Source: Nitrospirae bacterium RBG_19FT_COMBO_42_15 (GTDB lineage Bacteria; Nitrospirota; CAKKRA01; 9FT-COMBO-42-15). Taken from it: a stretch of DNA of 6,009 nt. The position numbers and the translations under genes are program-made. The stretch is from contig MHEL01000108.1 in NCBI GenBank assembly GCA_001803815.1, positions 6,950 through 12,958 on the forward strand. Direction: 5' to 3'. The notes under the pieces were generated by a model that saw only the letters and a program-made list of their open reading frames with translations, ran no database searches and was not told where the DNA came from. Position 1 is the first letter of the stretch. Each line of letters opens with the position of its first letter. Below are positions 1-5,851 of the stretch, piece by piece.

Positions 1-596
1 GTGAACACCATAAAAGACGCCTCTTCGCCTTTTAAACAATCTTCAATTACAACCTTATCCCCTGCATCGCCAAAAGACCTATTTTCCATCATATCTGTAA
101 CAGCGTTGATTGCCTCATCAACTGTCTCTGCAACAACAACGCCTTTGCCTGCAGCAAGGCCGTCTGCCTTGATTACCAAAGGCGCGCCTTTCTCTTTAAT
201 ATATTCCTTCGCTTTATGTGAGGATGTAAAGGTTTTAAATGCAGCAGTCGGGATATTGCATTTAGCCATCATCTCTTTAGCAAATGCCTTGCTGTATTCA
301 AGCCTTGCAGCAGAGGCAGTTGGCCCAAAGACCCTTAGTCCTGCCTCTTCAAATTTATCTACAATACCAAGTGATAATGGCAGTTCAGGCCCGACAACTG
401 TAAGGTCTATCTTTTTTTCTTTTGCAAAGGAGAGAAGGCCGTCAATATTATCCGGCTGTATATTTACACACTCAGCCTCTTGTGCAATCCCGGCATTGCC
501 CGGCGCACAAAAGAGTTTTTTTACTTTTTTGCTCTGGCGCATCTTCCACACCAGCGCATGCTCCCTACCGCCACTACCGATAACTAAAACATTCAT
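1..596 (-). CDS. purD: Phosphoribosylamine-glycine ligase (GAR synthetase), N-terminal part
   Basis: PurD catalyses the ATP-dependent joining of glycine to 5-phosphoribosylamine, the second step of de novo purine synthesis, in the cytoplasm. Translating the complement from the ATG at 594-596 gives 198 codons before the window edge. This is a little under half of the usual length of about 420-430 residues, so the truncation is due to the window and not to a lesion. Visible motifs are the start MNVLVIGSGGREHALVWKM with its glycine-rich loop (residues 7-14), VVGPELPLSLG (67-77), the FGPT..AARLEYSKAFAKEMM stretch (90-110) and the ATP-grasp segment VIKADGLAAGKGVVV (141-155). A clear Shine-Dalgarno (AAAGAGG, 7 nt spacing) supports the start. 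The gene lies downstream of purH on the same strand, but a repeat/RAYT insertion separates them, so its expression depends on read-through or on an unseen local promoter. The identification is very secure. Confidence 0.97.
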   Translation of the reverse strand, partial: MNVLVIGSGGREHALVWKMRQSKKVKKLFCAPGNAGIAQEAECVNIQPDNIDGLLSFAKEKKIDLTVVGPELPLSLGIVDKFEEAGLRVFGPTASAARLEYSKAFAKEMMAKCNIPTAAFKTFTSSHKAKEYIKEKGAPLVIKADGLAAGKGVVVAETVDEAINAVTDMMENRSFGDAGDKVVIEDCLKGEEASFMVF

Positions 597-603
597 TTTC
601 TAA

Positions 604-610
604 CCTCTTT
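604..610 (-). promoter_or_regulatory. Ribosome binding site of purD
   Basis: The complement reads AAAGAGG, followed by 7 nt and the purD ATG. The site lies between the start codon and the outer arm of the repeat pair at 618-686. The insertion therefore left the purD initiation signal intact. Confidence 0.75.
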
Positions 611-622
611 GGACATTTTTTT

Positions 623-646
623 GGTAGCCGCAGGCTTTAGCCTGCG
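623..646 (+). repeat. REP-like palindrome, copy 1
   Basis: A GGTAGC guide (623-628) precedes the stem CGCAGGCT (629-636), loop TT and AGCCTGCG (639-646). The stem is a perfect 8 bp. A GTAG-type tetranucleotide immediately 5' of a hairpin is the hallmark of REP sequences recognised by RAYT transposases. Confidence 0.88.
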
Positions 647-657
647 TCCCAATGCAA

Positions 658-681
658 CGCAACCTAAAGGTTGCGGCTACC
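658..681 (-). repeat. REP-like palindrome, copy 2 (variant stem)
   Basis: Read on the minus strand this is a GGTAGC guide, then CGCAACCT, loop TT and AGGTTGCG. Compared with copy 1, the two central stem positions are AC instead of GG. The opposite arm has GT instead of CC, so pairing is kept. Confidence 0.87.
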
Positions 682-725
682 AAAAATAGAATAATGACAG
701 AGCATCTTCGGGCTGCAGCTACATC

Positions 726-1220
726 CTAAATTATTCCATTCAAAATATCCTCCAACCTGCATCCTATTGAACCCTTAAATGGATATTCCTCCCACGAAGA
801 TACCAAGCCTTTCCTTACTGGATTGTCAAGTATATATCTTACCTGCACTGCTATATTCTCATCTGTTTTTATTACATGGTCATAAAAATCCTTCTGCCAT
901 TTAACATTTGGATTATTTACAGACAACCAAAATCCTGTCTTTTGTTTATAACCTACTATTGCCTTCCAAATATCAGAATTACTTCTTGTTCCAGTGATTA
1001 TCAAATGTTGATGGTCTGGCATAAAGCAGTAAACTGGAGCAATGCAGCCGGTTTTTGCAACTACTGAGTCAAGTATTTCAGTGAAGGTGTTTACAATCTT
1101 AAAGTCACGCAGGCTGAAGCCTGCGGCTACAGATCCCTTCAAACATAATGTAAAAGCAACAGATATTTCTCCTCTATAAAATTCTTTAGGCAGCCTGTGA
1201 ATTTTTTCTTTTACAATCAT
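726..1220 (-). CDS. REP-associated tyrosine transposase (RAYT, Y1/HUH family)
   Basis: A 164-residue protein of the IS200-like Y1 transposase superfamily. Its members nick and join single-stranded DNA at REP hairpins. Visible features are PVYCFMPDHQHLIITG (62-77) with the HUH-type histidines H70 and H72, GYKQKTGFWL (90-99), WQKDFYDHVIK (108-118) and VRYILDNPVRKGLV (127-140). Y129 in the last block corresponds, by my recollection of E. coli RayT, to the nucleophilic tyrosine, so the catalytic set appears complete. The middle HUH residue is Gln, which is polar where a hydrophobic residue is usual. Residues 31-38 are encoded by a REP copy lying in frame. The start codon has only a weak ribosome site (AGAAAAAATAAAATG context). 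There are no neighbouring second transposase genes and no target duplication was recognised, as expected for domesticated single-copy RAYTs. It sits between purH and purD on the same strand. Family assignment is strong, but activity is not known. Confidence 0.9.
   Translation of the reverse strand: MIVKEKIHRLPKEFYRGEISVAFTLCLKGSVAAGFSLRDFKIVNTFTEILDSVVAKTGCIAPVYCFMPDHQHLIITGTRSNSDIWKAIVGYKQKTGFWLSVNNPNVKWQKDFYDHVIKTDENIAVQVRYILDNPVRKGLVSSWEEYPFKGSIGCRLEDILNGII
1108..1130 (-). repeat. REP-like palindrome, copy 3, inside the RAYT reading frame
   Basis: On the minus strand this reads GTAGC, CGCAGGCT, loop TC, AGCCTGCG, a perfect 8-bp stem. It lies in the coding strand orientation of the transposase gene and encodes residues 31-38 (VAAGFSLR) without disturbing the frame. 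The flanking protein sequence (FTLCLKGS before, DFKIVNTFTEIL after) is normal for the family. Confidence 0.88.
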
Positions 1221-1235
1221 TTTATTTTTTCTAAA

Positions 1236-1258
1236 GTAGCCGCAAACTTTAGTTTGCG
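1236..1258 (+). repeat. REP-like palindrome, copy 4 (variant stem)
   Basis: A GTAGC guide is followed by CGCAAACT, loop TT and AGTTTGCG. The central stem positions are AA paired with TT, a third stem version after GG/CC and AC/GT. Confidence 0.87.
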
Positions 1259-1277
1259 TTGTTGTGCAGAAAAAACT

Positions 1278-1301
1278 CGCAGGCTAAAGCCTGCGGCTAC
1301 C
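1278..1301 (-). repeat. REP-like palindrome, copy 5
   Basis: On the minus strand this reads GGTAGC, CGCAGGCT, loop TT, AGCCTGCG. It is identical over 24 nt to copy 1 at 623-646, but in the opposite orientation. Confidence 0.88.
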
Positions 1302-1320
1302 ACTACGTGACCAAATATTT

Positions 1321-1455
1321 GCATAAACGGCAAAGTAAAAAGCTCCAGATGCAAGGCGGAGCGAGGGCTCGCACCGCAGCATACAAATTAGTATGTGAGG
1401 ATGCGGGGCCGAAGCAACAACGCAGCAGACGGACTTTTTACAAAGCCGTTAATGC
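1321..1455. repeat. Structured inverted-repeat element (MITE-like) at the 3' end of purH
   Basis: Imperfect inverted ends bound this stretch. The left arm at 1321-1346 (GCATAAACGGC, AAA, GTAAAAAGCTCC) matches the reverse complement of 1431-1455 (GCATTAACGGC, TTT, GTAAAAAGTCC), with one substitution, a three-base AAA/TTT block and a one-base bulge. Inside are a small hairpin GCGAG-GG-CTCGC (1361-1372) and a nested one, CCGCA/TGCGG (1374-1378 with 1402-1406) enclosing CATAC/GTATG (1380-1384 with 1391-1395). The element is unrelated in sequence to the REP copies. Its right end includes the last His codon and the stop codon of purH. It resembles, from memory, short dispersed intergenic repeats of environmental bacteria ending in GGACTTTTTAC. 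It encodes no transposase and no clear protein, so movement would need help in trans. The core without the outermost bases is 1326-1450. Confidence 0.65.
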
Positions 1456-2999
1456 CTGAAATGCCTCATGCCTGTAAATACCATTGCAATCTTGTACTTG
1501 TCTGCTGCTGCAATTATCTCGTCATCACGAATTGAGCCGCCGGGTTGGATTATCGCCTTTACACCTGCCTTTGCAGCGGCCTTTATGCCGTCTGCAAATG
1601 GAAAGAAGGCGTCTGATGCAAGCGCTGAACCCTTTAAAGACTTATTCGCTTTCATTATCGCAATCTTTACTGAATCTACACGGCTCATCTGGCCTGCGCC
1701 GATGCCGAGTGTGCAATTCTCCTTTGCAAAGACTATTGCATTTGACTTTACATGCTTGCATACCTTCCAAGCAAAGGATAGCGCCTTCCATTCCTTCTCA
1801 GTAGGCTTTCTTTTTGTTGCCACCTTCAGGCTCTTTATATCATTTATCCTGCCAAGGTCTCTATCCTGAAATATCAGGCCGCCGACAATCTTTTTCAAAT
1901 CCATGCCCTCAGGCTCTCCTTTTACAGTCGGCCCGGCATCAAGAAGCCTGATATCCTTTTTCTTTTTAAATTCAGTAAGCGCATCCTCATCAAACTCAGG
2001 CGCTATTACCACTTCCACAAATGTAGAGACAATCTCTTTGGCTGTTTTTGCATCAACCATTCTGTTAAAAGCAAGCACGCCGCCAAAGGCAGATACAGGA
2101 TCAGCATCACGCGCAATCTTATATGCCTTTACCAGAGACTCGCCGGTTGCAACGCCGCATGGGTTGTTATGCTTTACTATTACAACAGCAGGCTCTGTGT
2201 ACTCCTTTGCCAGCTCTAAGGCAGAGTTTGCATCAAGAAAATTATTAAAGGACATCTCCTTGCCCTGAAGCTGCCTTGCCCTTGAGACAGACGGTTCTTT
2301 AGTATTAAATTCCCTGTAAAATGCGCCCTGCTGGTGAGGGTTTTCTCCGTATCTGAGATTCTGCACCTTCTCAAACTGGAGTGTAAGAATGCCGGGAAAC
2401 CGCACATGCTCTTTATCGCTCTTTTCAAGATAATTTGATATGACGCTGTCGTATCTTGCAGTATGGGTAAATACCTTTTTTGCAAGCTCAAACTTTGTAT
2501 CTTCTGAAAGCTCCCCGTTCTTCTTTCTCATTTCATCAAGGAGTTTTTTATAATCAAGGGGGTCTACGACAACTGCGACATCCTTAAAATTCTTTGCAGC
2601 AGAGCGCAGCATTGTGGGCCCGCCTATGTCTATATTTTCAATTGCATCTTCAAAGGTGCAGTTTGGCTTTGCAATCGTCGCCTCAAAAGGATAAAGATTT
2701 ACTACAACCATATCTATCGGCTCAATATTATGCTCCTGCATCTTTTTAATATGTTCAGGGTTATCCCTTTTGCCAAGCAGCCCGCCGTGTATCTTTGGAT
2801 GAAGCGTCTTTACCCTGCCGTCAAGCATCTCTGGAAAACCAGTATGCTCAGAGACATCAGTAACAGGCAGCCCCGCATCCCTTAATGACTTTGCAGTTCC
2901 CCCTGTTGAAAGTATCTTAACGCCAAACTCATTCAGTCCTTTTGCAAAATCAATAATCCCCTCCTTATTTGATACGCTTATCAATGCTAACTTAATCAT
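1449..2999 (-). CDS. purH: Bifunctional AICAR formyltransferase / IMP cyclohydrolase
   Basis: PurH carries out the last two steps of de novo IMP synthesis: formylation of AICAR with 10-formyl-tetrahydrofolate, then ring closure. From the ATG at 2997-2999 it is 516 residues, the normal full length. The N-terminal cyclohydrolase (MGS-like) domain shows SVSNKEG (8-14), STGGTAKSL (31-39), [20 protein letters not shown] (54-73), VVNLYPF (99-105) and [18 protein letters not shown] (121-138). K64, Y103, D124 and K136 correspond to active-site residues of the family. The transformylase domain shows [14 protein letters not shown] (215-228), the catalytic KHNNPCG (276-282), FGGVLAFN (305-312) and [11 protein letters not shown] (462-472), and the protein ends in the typical MRHFRH. 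An in-frame ATG 13 codons further upstream overlaps the previous gene. The start chosen here matches the family N-terminus and has an AAAGGGG site 7 nt before it. It lies 23 nt after the RACo-like gene, probably in the same transcript. Confidence 0.98.
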   Translation of the reverse strand: MIKLALISVSNKEGIIDFAKGLNEFGVKILSTGGTAKSLRDAGLPVTDVSEHTGFPEMLDGRVKTLHPKIHGGLLGKRDNPEHIKKMQEHNIEPIDMVVVNLYPFEATIAKPNCTFEDAIENIDIGGPTMLRSAAKNFKDVAVVVDPLDYKKLLDEMRKKNGELSEDTKFELAKKVFTHTARYDSVISNYLEKSDKEHVRFPGILTLQFEKVQNLRYGENPHQQGAFYREFNTKEPSVSRARQLQGKEMSFNNFLDANSALELAKEYTEPAVVIVKHNNPCGVATGESLVKAYKIARDADPVSAFGGVLAFNRMVDAKTAKEIVSTFVEVVIAPEFDEDALTEFKKKKDIRLLDAGPTVKGEPEGMDLKKIVGGLIFQDRDLGRINDIKSLKVATKRKPTEKEWKALSFAWKVCKHVKSNAIVFAKENCTLGIGAGQMSRVDSVKIAIMKANKSLKGSALASDAFFPFADGIKAAAKAGVKAIIQPGGSIRDDEIIAAADKYKIAMVFTGMRHFRH

Positions 3000-3006
3000 G
3001 CCTAAT

Positions 3007-3013
3007 CCCCTTT
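3007..3013 (-). promoter_or_regulatory. Ribosome binding site that fixes the purH start
   Basis: The complement reads AAAGGGG, 7 nt before the ATG at 2997-2999. It falls inside the 13-codon extension that would be added by the upstream ATG at 3038, so it argues against that longer form. Confidence 0.8.
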
Positions 3014-3022
3014 CTAAATTTA

Positions 3023-4876
3023 TTAAAAATTCATCCAATTTGAAAATTCATCCTGAAAGTCTTCCCTGCTTGCAAGGTCAAGGTATTCCACTGTATTCGA
3101 TATAATCTCCGCCTCTGCCCTTACATCCTTTGAGAGCAAGGCCATCTTTGCTCCAATATACGAGGTATCACCGATATATTCTATCCTGTCTGAATATTTT
3201 TCAGGGAAGATTCCTATATCAACTGCTTTTTCAGTATTAAAGACATTCCCATAAGCGCCTGAAAGATATACCTCCGAGATTTCATCATCTGTAATCTTTA
3301 ATATTTTTATCATAACCTCTATCGCTGCCCTTATTGCTGCCTTTGCAAGCTGAAGCTCTTTAACATCCTTTTGCGTTAAAAATATCCTTTTTCTTTTTTC
3401 ACTATAAACAGTAAAAATATTGCCTTCTTTATCGCTGCTGATTCTGTTTAAGATTGCATCATCAAGGCTGTTTTTAAGCTCATCCTTTGATTTTATCCTT
3501 CCGTTTTTTTCAATTATGCCGAGTCTTCTTAATTCTGACACAAGTGTAACCAGCGCCCCGCCTGTAATGCCCTCAGGCTCTGTATTGCCGATTACCTTCA
3601 GCTCAATATCCTTCATCTTCTTCTGCTTATGGCTGAATATAAAATCAGAGACAGAACCCTCTGATGCAGGCATGCCGTAACTGATATGAACGCCGTCAAA
3701 TGCAGATGATGCTGATGTTGAATATATTAGCATTCTTTCCTTTGAGCCGAGTATTATAATCCCATTGGCGCCTAAACTAACTGCAAGCTTAATCTTCTCA
3801 TCCCTGTTCATAGCTGTGCTCAAAATCAATGCAATTGCATCTCCGCCGACAAAACCTGATATAGTAGGCATTACATAAACCTTTGCAGTCTTATTGATAT
3901 TTACGCCCAGCATGGAGGCGTCAGCATCTATGCCCCTTTTTATAACAGGATGATGCGTGGCTGATACAAGCGACAGGGGATTGATCCCAAGGAAAATATG
4001 CTGCATTACTGAATTGCCTGCAATTGACACTTCATAAATATTCTCCCTGCCTATCCTCTTTTTTGCAACCAGCTCCGCTATTATGCCGTTGATCCTTGCA
4101 ATCAGAGCGTTACGGAGCTCATTTAAACCATCCTCTGGATTTCTTAATATAGAGGTAATCCTTGTTTTTAAATCCTTGCCAAAACCTGACTGGAAATTCA
4201 AATCAGAGGCGATTGACATCTCCTTTCCATTGTTCAGGTTAACAAGACAGCCTGCAATAACAGTTGTGCCTATATCAAAAGAGACGCCGTAGATTTCCTT
4301 TGCCGTATCGCCTATTTCTAAGTCAGTCAGCTTTCTGCCTATTATTACTGCTGTTATTTTATGATTGCTCTCTTTTAACAGATTAGGCAGTCTGCGGATC
4401 AATTCAAGCGGCGTTTCTACACTGCCAAACCGTCTTTTGATAGTGCCTTCAACTATATCAAGGTCTGCAATCCCCTGCCGCTCTTTTGGCTGCTGAACCT
4501 TTAGGAATATCTTTGTAATATTAGGCCTTAAATGCAGTTCACGGGTTATGCTCGCCTTTACTGATTTCTCCTTTAAGATGCGGCTCTCTGATGGTATTAT
4601 CAGCCGTATATTATCCGTTACCCTTGACCTGCAGGCAAATCTGTAGCCGACTTTAAGCATTGTGCCTGAAAGCAGCTGGTGTTCCCAGCTATCAGGCGCG
4701 GAAGCGCCTTCAATCACCTGTACAACACATTTACCGCATGTCCCCTCTCCATTGCATGGGGCATTAAGCAAAATGTTAGCAGAGGCGCATGCCTTAAGGA
4801 TAGTAGTCCCTTTATTGCAGATTACTTCTTTTTCGTCAGGAAGTATGCTGACTTTTAATTTTGTTTCGCTCTCCAT
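3023..4876 (-). CDS. 2Fe-2S / ASKHA protein of the RACo (DUF4445) corrinoid-reactivation family
   Basis: The 617-residue protein begins with a plant-type ferredoxin domain (about 6-95) whose likely cluster ligands are C41, C47, C50 and C82 ([18 protein letters not shown]). A linker and an ASKHA-type ATPase core follow. The phosphate-1 motif GVSFDIGTT (197-205), [14 protein letters not shown] (284-297), FVGGDAIAL (342-350), the [10 protein letters not shown] block (387-395) and the adenosine-side VYLSGAYGN (536-544) are all recognisable. Family members use ATP hydrolysis to drive reduction of inactive cob(II)amide corrinoid proteins, with electrons passing through the 2Fe-2S cluster. Here the second phosphate motif is SLGANGII (367-374), where I expect DIGTNGEI, so ATPase function is in doubt. 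No corrinoid protein or methyltransferase is visible nearby. The gene follows the UPF0104 gene after 6 nt and has no good Shine-Dalgarno, which suggests translational coupling. It is cytoplasmic, with no signal peptide or membrane segment. The family is secure, but the precise substrate is unknown. Confidence 0.88.
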   Translation of the reverse strand: MESETKLKVSILPDEKEVICNKGTTILKACASANILLNAPCNGEGTCGKCVVQVIEGASAPDSWEHQLLSGTMLKVGYRFACRSRVTDNIRLIIPSESRILKEKSVKASITRELHLRPNITKIFLKVQQPKERQGIADLDIVEGTIKRRFGSVETPLELIRRLPNLLKESNHKITAVIIGRKLTDLEIGDTAKEIYGVSFDIGTTVIAGCLVNLNNGKEMSIASDLNFQSGFGKDLKTRITSILRNPEDGLNELRNALIARINGIIAELVAKKRIGRENIYEVSIAGNSVMQHIFLGINPLSLVSATHHPVIKRGIDADASMLGVNINKTAKVYVMPTISGFVGGDAIALILSTAMNRDEKIKLAVSLGANGIIILGSKERMLIYSTSASSAFDGVHISYGMPASEGSVSDFIFSHKQKKMKDIELKVIGNTEPEGITGGALVTLVSELRRLGIIEKNGRIKSKDELKNSLDDAILNRISSDKEGNIFTVYSEKRKRIFLTQKDVKELQLAKAAIRAAIEVMIKILKITDDEISEVYLSGAYGNVFNTEKAVDIGIFPEKYSDRIEYIGDTSYIGAKMALLSKDVRAEAEIISNTVEYLDLASREDFQDEFSNWMNF

Positions 4877-4882
4877 GTAAAA

Positions 4883-5851
4883 TCACGCAGCCTTTTTATG
4901 TACAGTTGACATTGGGTTGTCGCTAAATAGAAAAATAACCCCGCCAAGAATGCTTGCAATAACAGATATGGAAAACCACAATAATGAAAGGCTCAATGCC
5001 TCTGTTGTCCCGAGCCCGACTTTATGAAAAAGAAATATTGCCAAAAACTCCCTCACACCAAGCCCGCCAAATGTAACAGGCGCCATGGAGATAACAGTAA
5101 TAATCGGAACAAATAAAAAGAAATAGGCTAAAGAAATATTAAAGCTGAGAGACTTTGAAATTAAATAAAAAATAAAGATTCCAATCATCTGAACCAAAAA
5201 TGATAATAGGATAACCCTTATTACAACCTCTTTGTGATTTCTGTATCTTTTAATTGACTCAGAGATGCCCTTTAGCTTTTGCCTTACCCATTCAAGTCTT
5301 CCGCCTTTTATAAAATTATTGACCCAGTCCCTTATCCCTTTGTTTGCAATCAGGAGCAAAAAGGCAAAAAAACCTAAAGTGATAAAAGCAAGCAGGATGA
5401 CAATTGCAGGCTTGTCGCTAATATAGGAATAGCCGATAATAAGCGACAAAAGCCCTATAACCATAAGGGCAAAAAAACCGCTCAGCCTCTCAATAAATAT
5501 GGATGCCGCAGATTCGCTTCCCATATTAGATTTTTTATAGAGATAGTATCCCCTTACAACATCTCCGCCAACAATAGTAGGCATAAAAAGATTGAAAAAC
5601 ATACCGATAAAGTAATAACCAACAAGGTTATAAAAGTGGATATTCATCTTCTCGGTATGCAGGAGCATCTTCCATCTGTATGTGCTTATTGTCTGAGCAA
5701 CAATGAAAAGGAAAAAGGCAAAGAAAAATATTTGTATATCCGCTCCTTTTATGATGTTATAGAGCTTATTTACATCGGTCTTATAAAATAGGATTGTAAG
5801 GATAATGACGCTTAAGATTATTTTTACCAAGAATGTAGCCCTTTTTTTCAT
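4883..5851 (-). CDS. UPF0104 / lysylphosphatidylglycerol synthase TM-domain (flippase-like) membrane protein
   Basis: The 322-residue integral membrane protein has about eight or nine hydrophobic segments (roughly 8-22, 40-56, 73-90, 122-142, 147-168, 208-232, 240-256, 265-277 and 284-308). Family signatures are FNLFMPTIVGGDVVRGYYL (86-104), FIERLSGFFAL (119-129) and MAPVTFGGLGVREF (256-269). The family covers the membrane half of MprF and AglD-like proteins, and stand-alone members are often next to glycosyltransferases. A role in moving or handling lipid-linked intermediates is usually proposed but rarely proved. The MprF C-terminal aminoacyl-transferase domain is absent, so aminoacylation of lipids is not expected. 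The start has a strong AAAGGGGG site 10 nt upstream, and its ATG overlaps the TGA of the preceding glycosyltransferase (ATGA), a sign of coupled translation and shared function. Confidence 0.9.
   Translation of the reverse strand: MKKRATFLVKIILSVIILTILFYKTDVNKLYNIIKGADIQIFFFAFFLFIVAQTISTYRWKMLLHTEKMNIHFYNLVGYYFIGMFFNLFMPTIVGGDVVRGYYLYKKSNMGSESAASIFIERLSGFFALMVIGLLSLIIGYSYISDKPAIVILLAFITLGFFAFLLLIANKGIRDWVNNFIKGGRLEWVRQKLKGISESIKRYRNHKEVVIRVILLSFLVQMIGIFIFYLISKSLSFNISLAYFFLFVPIITVISMAPVTFGGLGVREFLAIFLFHKVGLGTTEALSLSLLWFSISVIASILGGVIFLFSDNPMSTVHKKAA

Larger units (their letters stand above)
618..686. repeat. Inverted REP pair (BIME-like), left flank of the RAYT gene
   Basis: Two palindromic repeat copies face each other. 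The outermost bases form a perfect 15-bp inverted repeat: TTTTTGGTAGCCGCA at 618-632 pairs with its reverse complement at 672-686. The GTAGC guides are at the outside and each unit also folds alone, so the pair can form either one long hairpin or two small ones. Eleven bases separate the two small palindromes. Neither strand has a run of T after the long hairpin (runs of A follow on both), so it does not look like an intrinsic terminator. The arrangement matches the bacterial interspersed mosaic elements made by REP/RAYT systems. It lies between the RAYT stop codon and purD. Confidence 0.88.
618..1301 (-). mobile_element. REP/RAYT module inserted between purH and purD
   Basis: The module consists of the RAYT gene with an inverted REP pair on each side (618-686 and 1236-1301) and one REP copy inside the gene (1108-1130). 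The GG-stem version of the palindrome is outermost on both sides and the AT-richer variants are innermost, giving a mirrored layout. The boundaries are inferred from the outermost repeat arms, and no direct target duplication was found next to them. Confidence 0.7.
1236..1301. repeat. Inverted REP pair (BIME-like), right flank of the RAYT gene
   Basis: Two facing palindromes have their guides outside: GTAGCCGCA at 1236-1244 is the exact inverse of TGCGGCTAC at 1292-1300. The inner spacer is 19 nt, against 11 nt in the left pair. The pair sits only 15 nt upstream of the RAYT ATG, so it forms part of that gene's leader or promoter region. Confidence 0.86.

Noticed and set aside
1..603. Plus-strand 200-codon open frame opposite purD
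   Set aside because: The minus strand encodes an unmistakable PurD with conserved motifs in order. The plus frame is its antisense shadow.
618..686. Intrinsic terminator between RAYT and purD
   Set aside because: The hairpin is stable, but on both strands it is followed by A-rich and not T-rich sequence. It also carries REP guides, so it is better explained as a repeat pair.
928..930. Loss of the catalytic tyrosine in the transposase (Phe97 in KQKTGFW)
   Set aside because: The nucleophile in RAYT proteins lies in the later YIxxNPV block. Y129 there is present, so the Phe at 97 is not evidence of inactivation.
618..1301. CRISPR-like array formed by the repeated palindromes
   Set aside because: The copies alternate in orientation, spacers are of unequal size, one of them holds a gene, and there are no cas genes.
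1259..1459. Plus-strand 66-codon reading frame across the repeat region
   Set aside because: It is made of a REP copy and the structured element, begins at a poor start without a ribosome site, and matches no protein family. Frames of this kind recur wherever such repeats occur.
2216..2491. Minus-strand 91-codon frame inside purH in another frame
   Set aside because: The overlapping purH frame is fully conserved here, and the shadow has no recognisable domain or start signal.
3000..3038. Longer purH start adding 13 codons
   Set aside because: It would overlap the end of the RACo-like gene and lacks family similarity, while the internal ATG at 2997-2999 has a strong AAAGGGG site and the canonical N-terminus.
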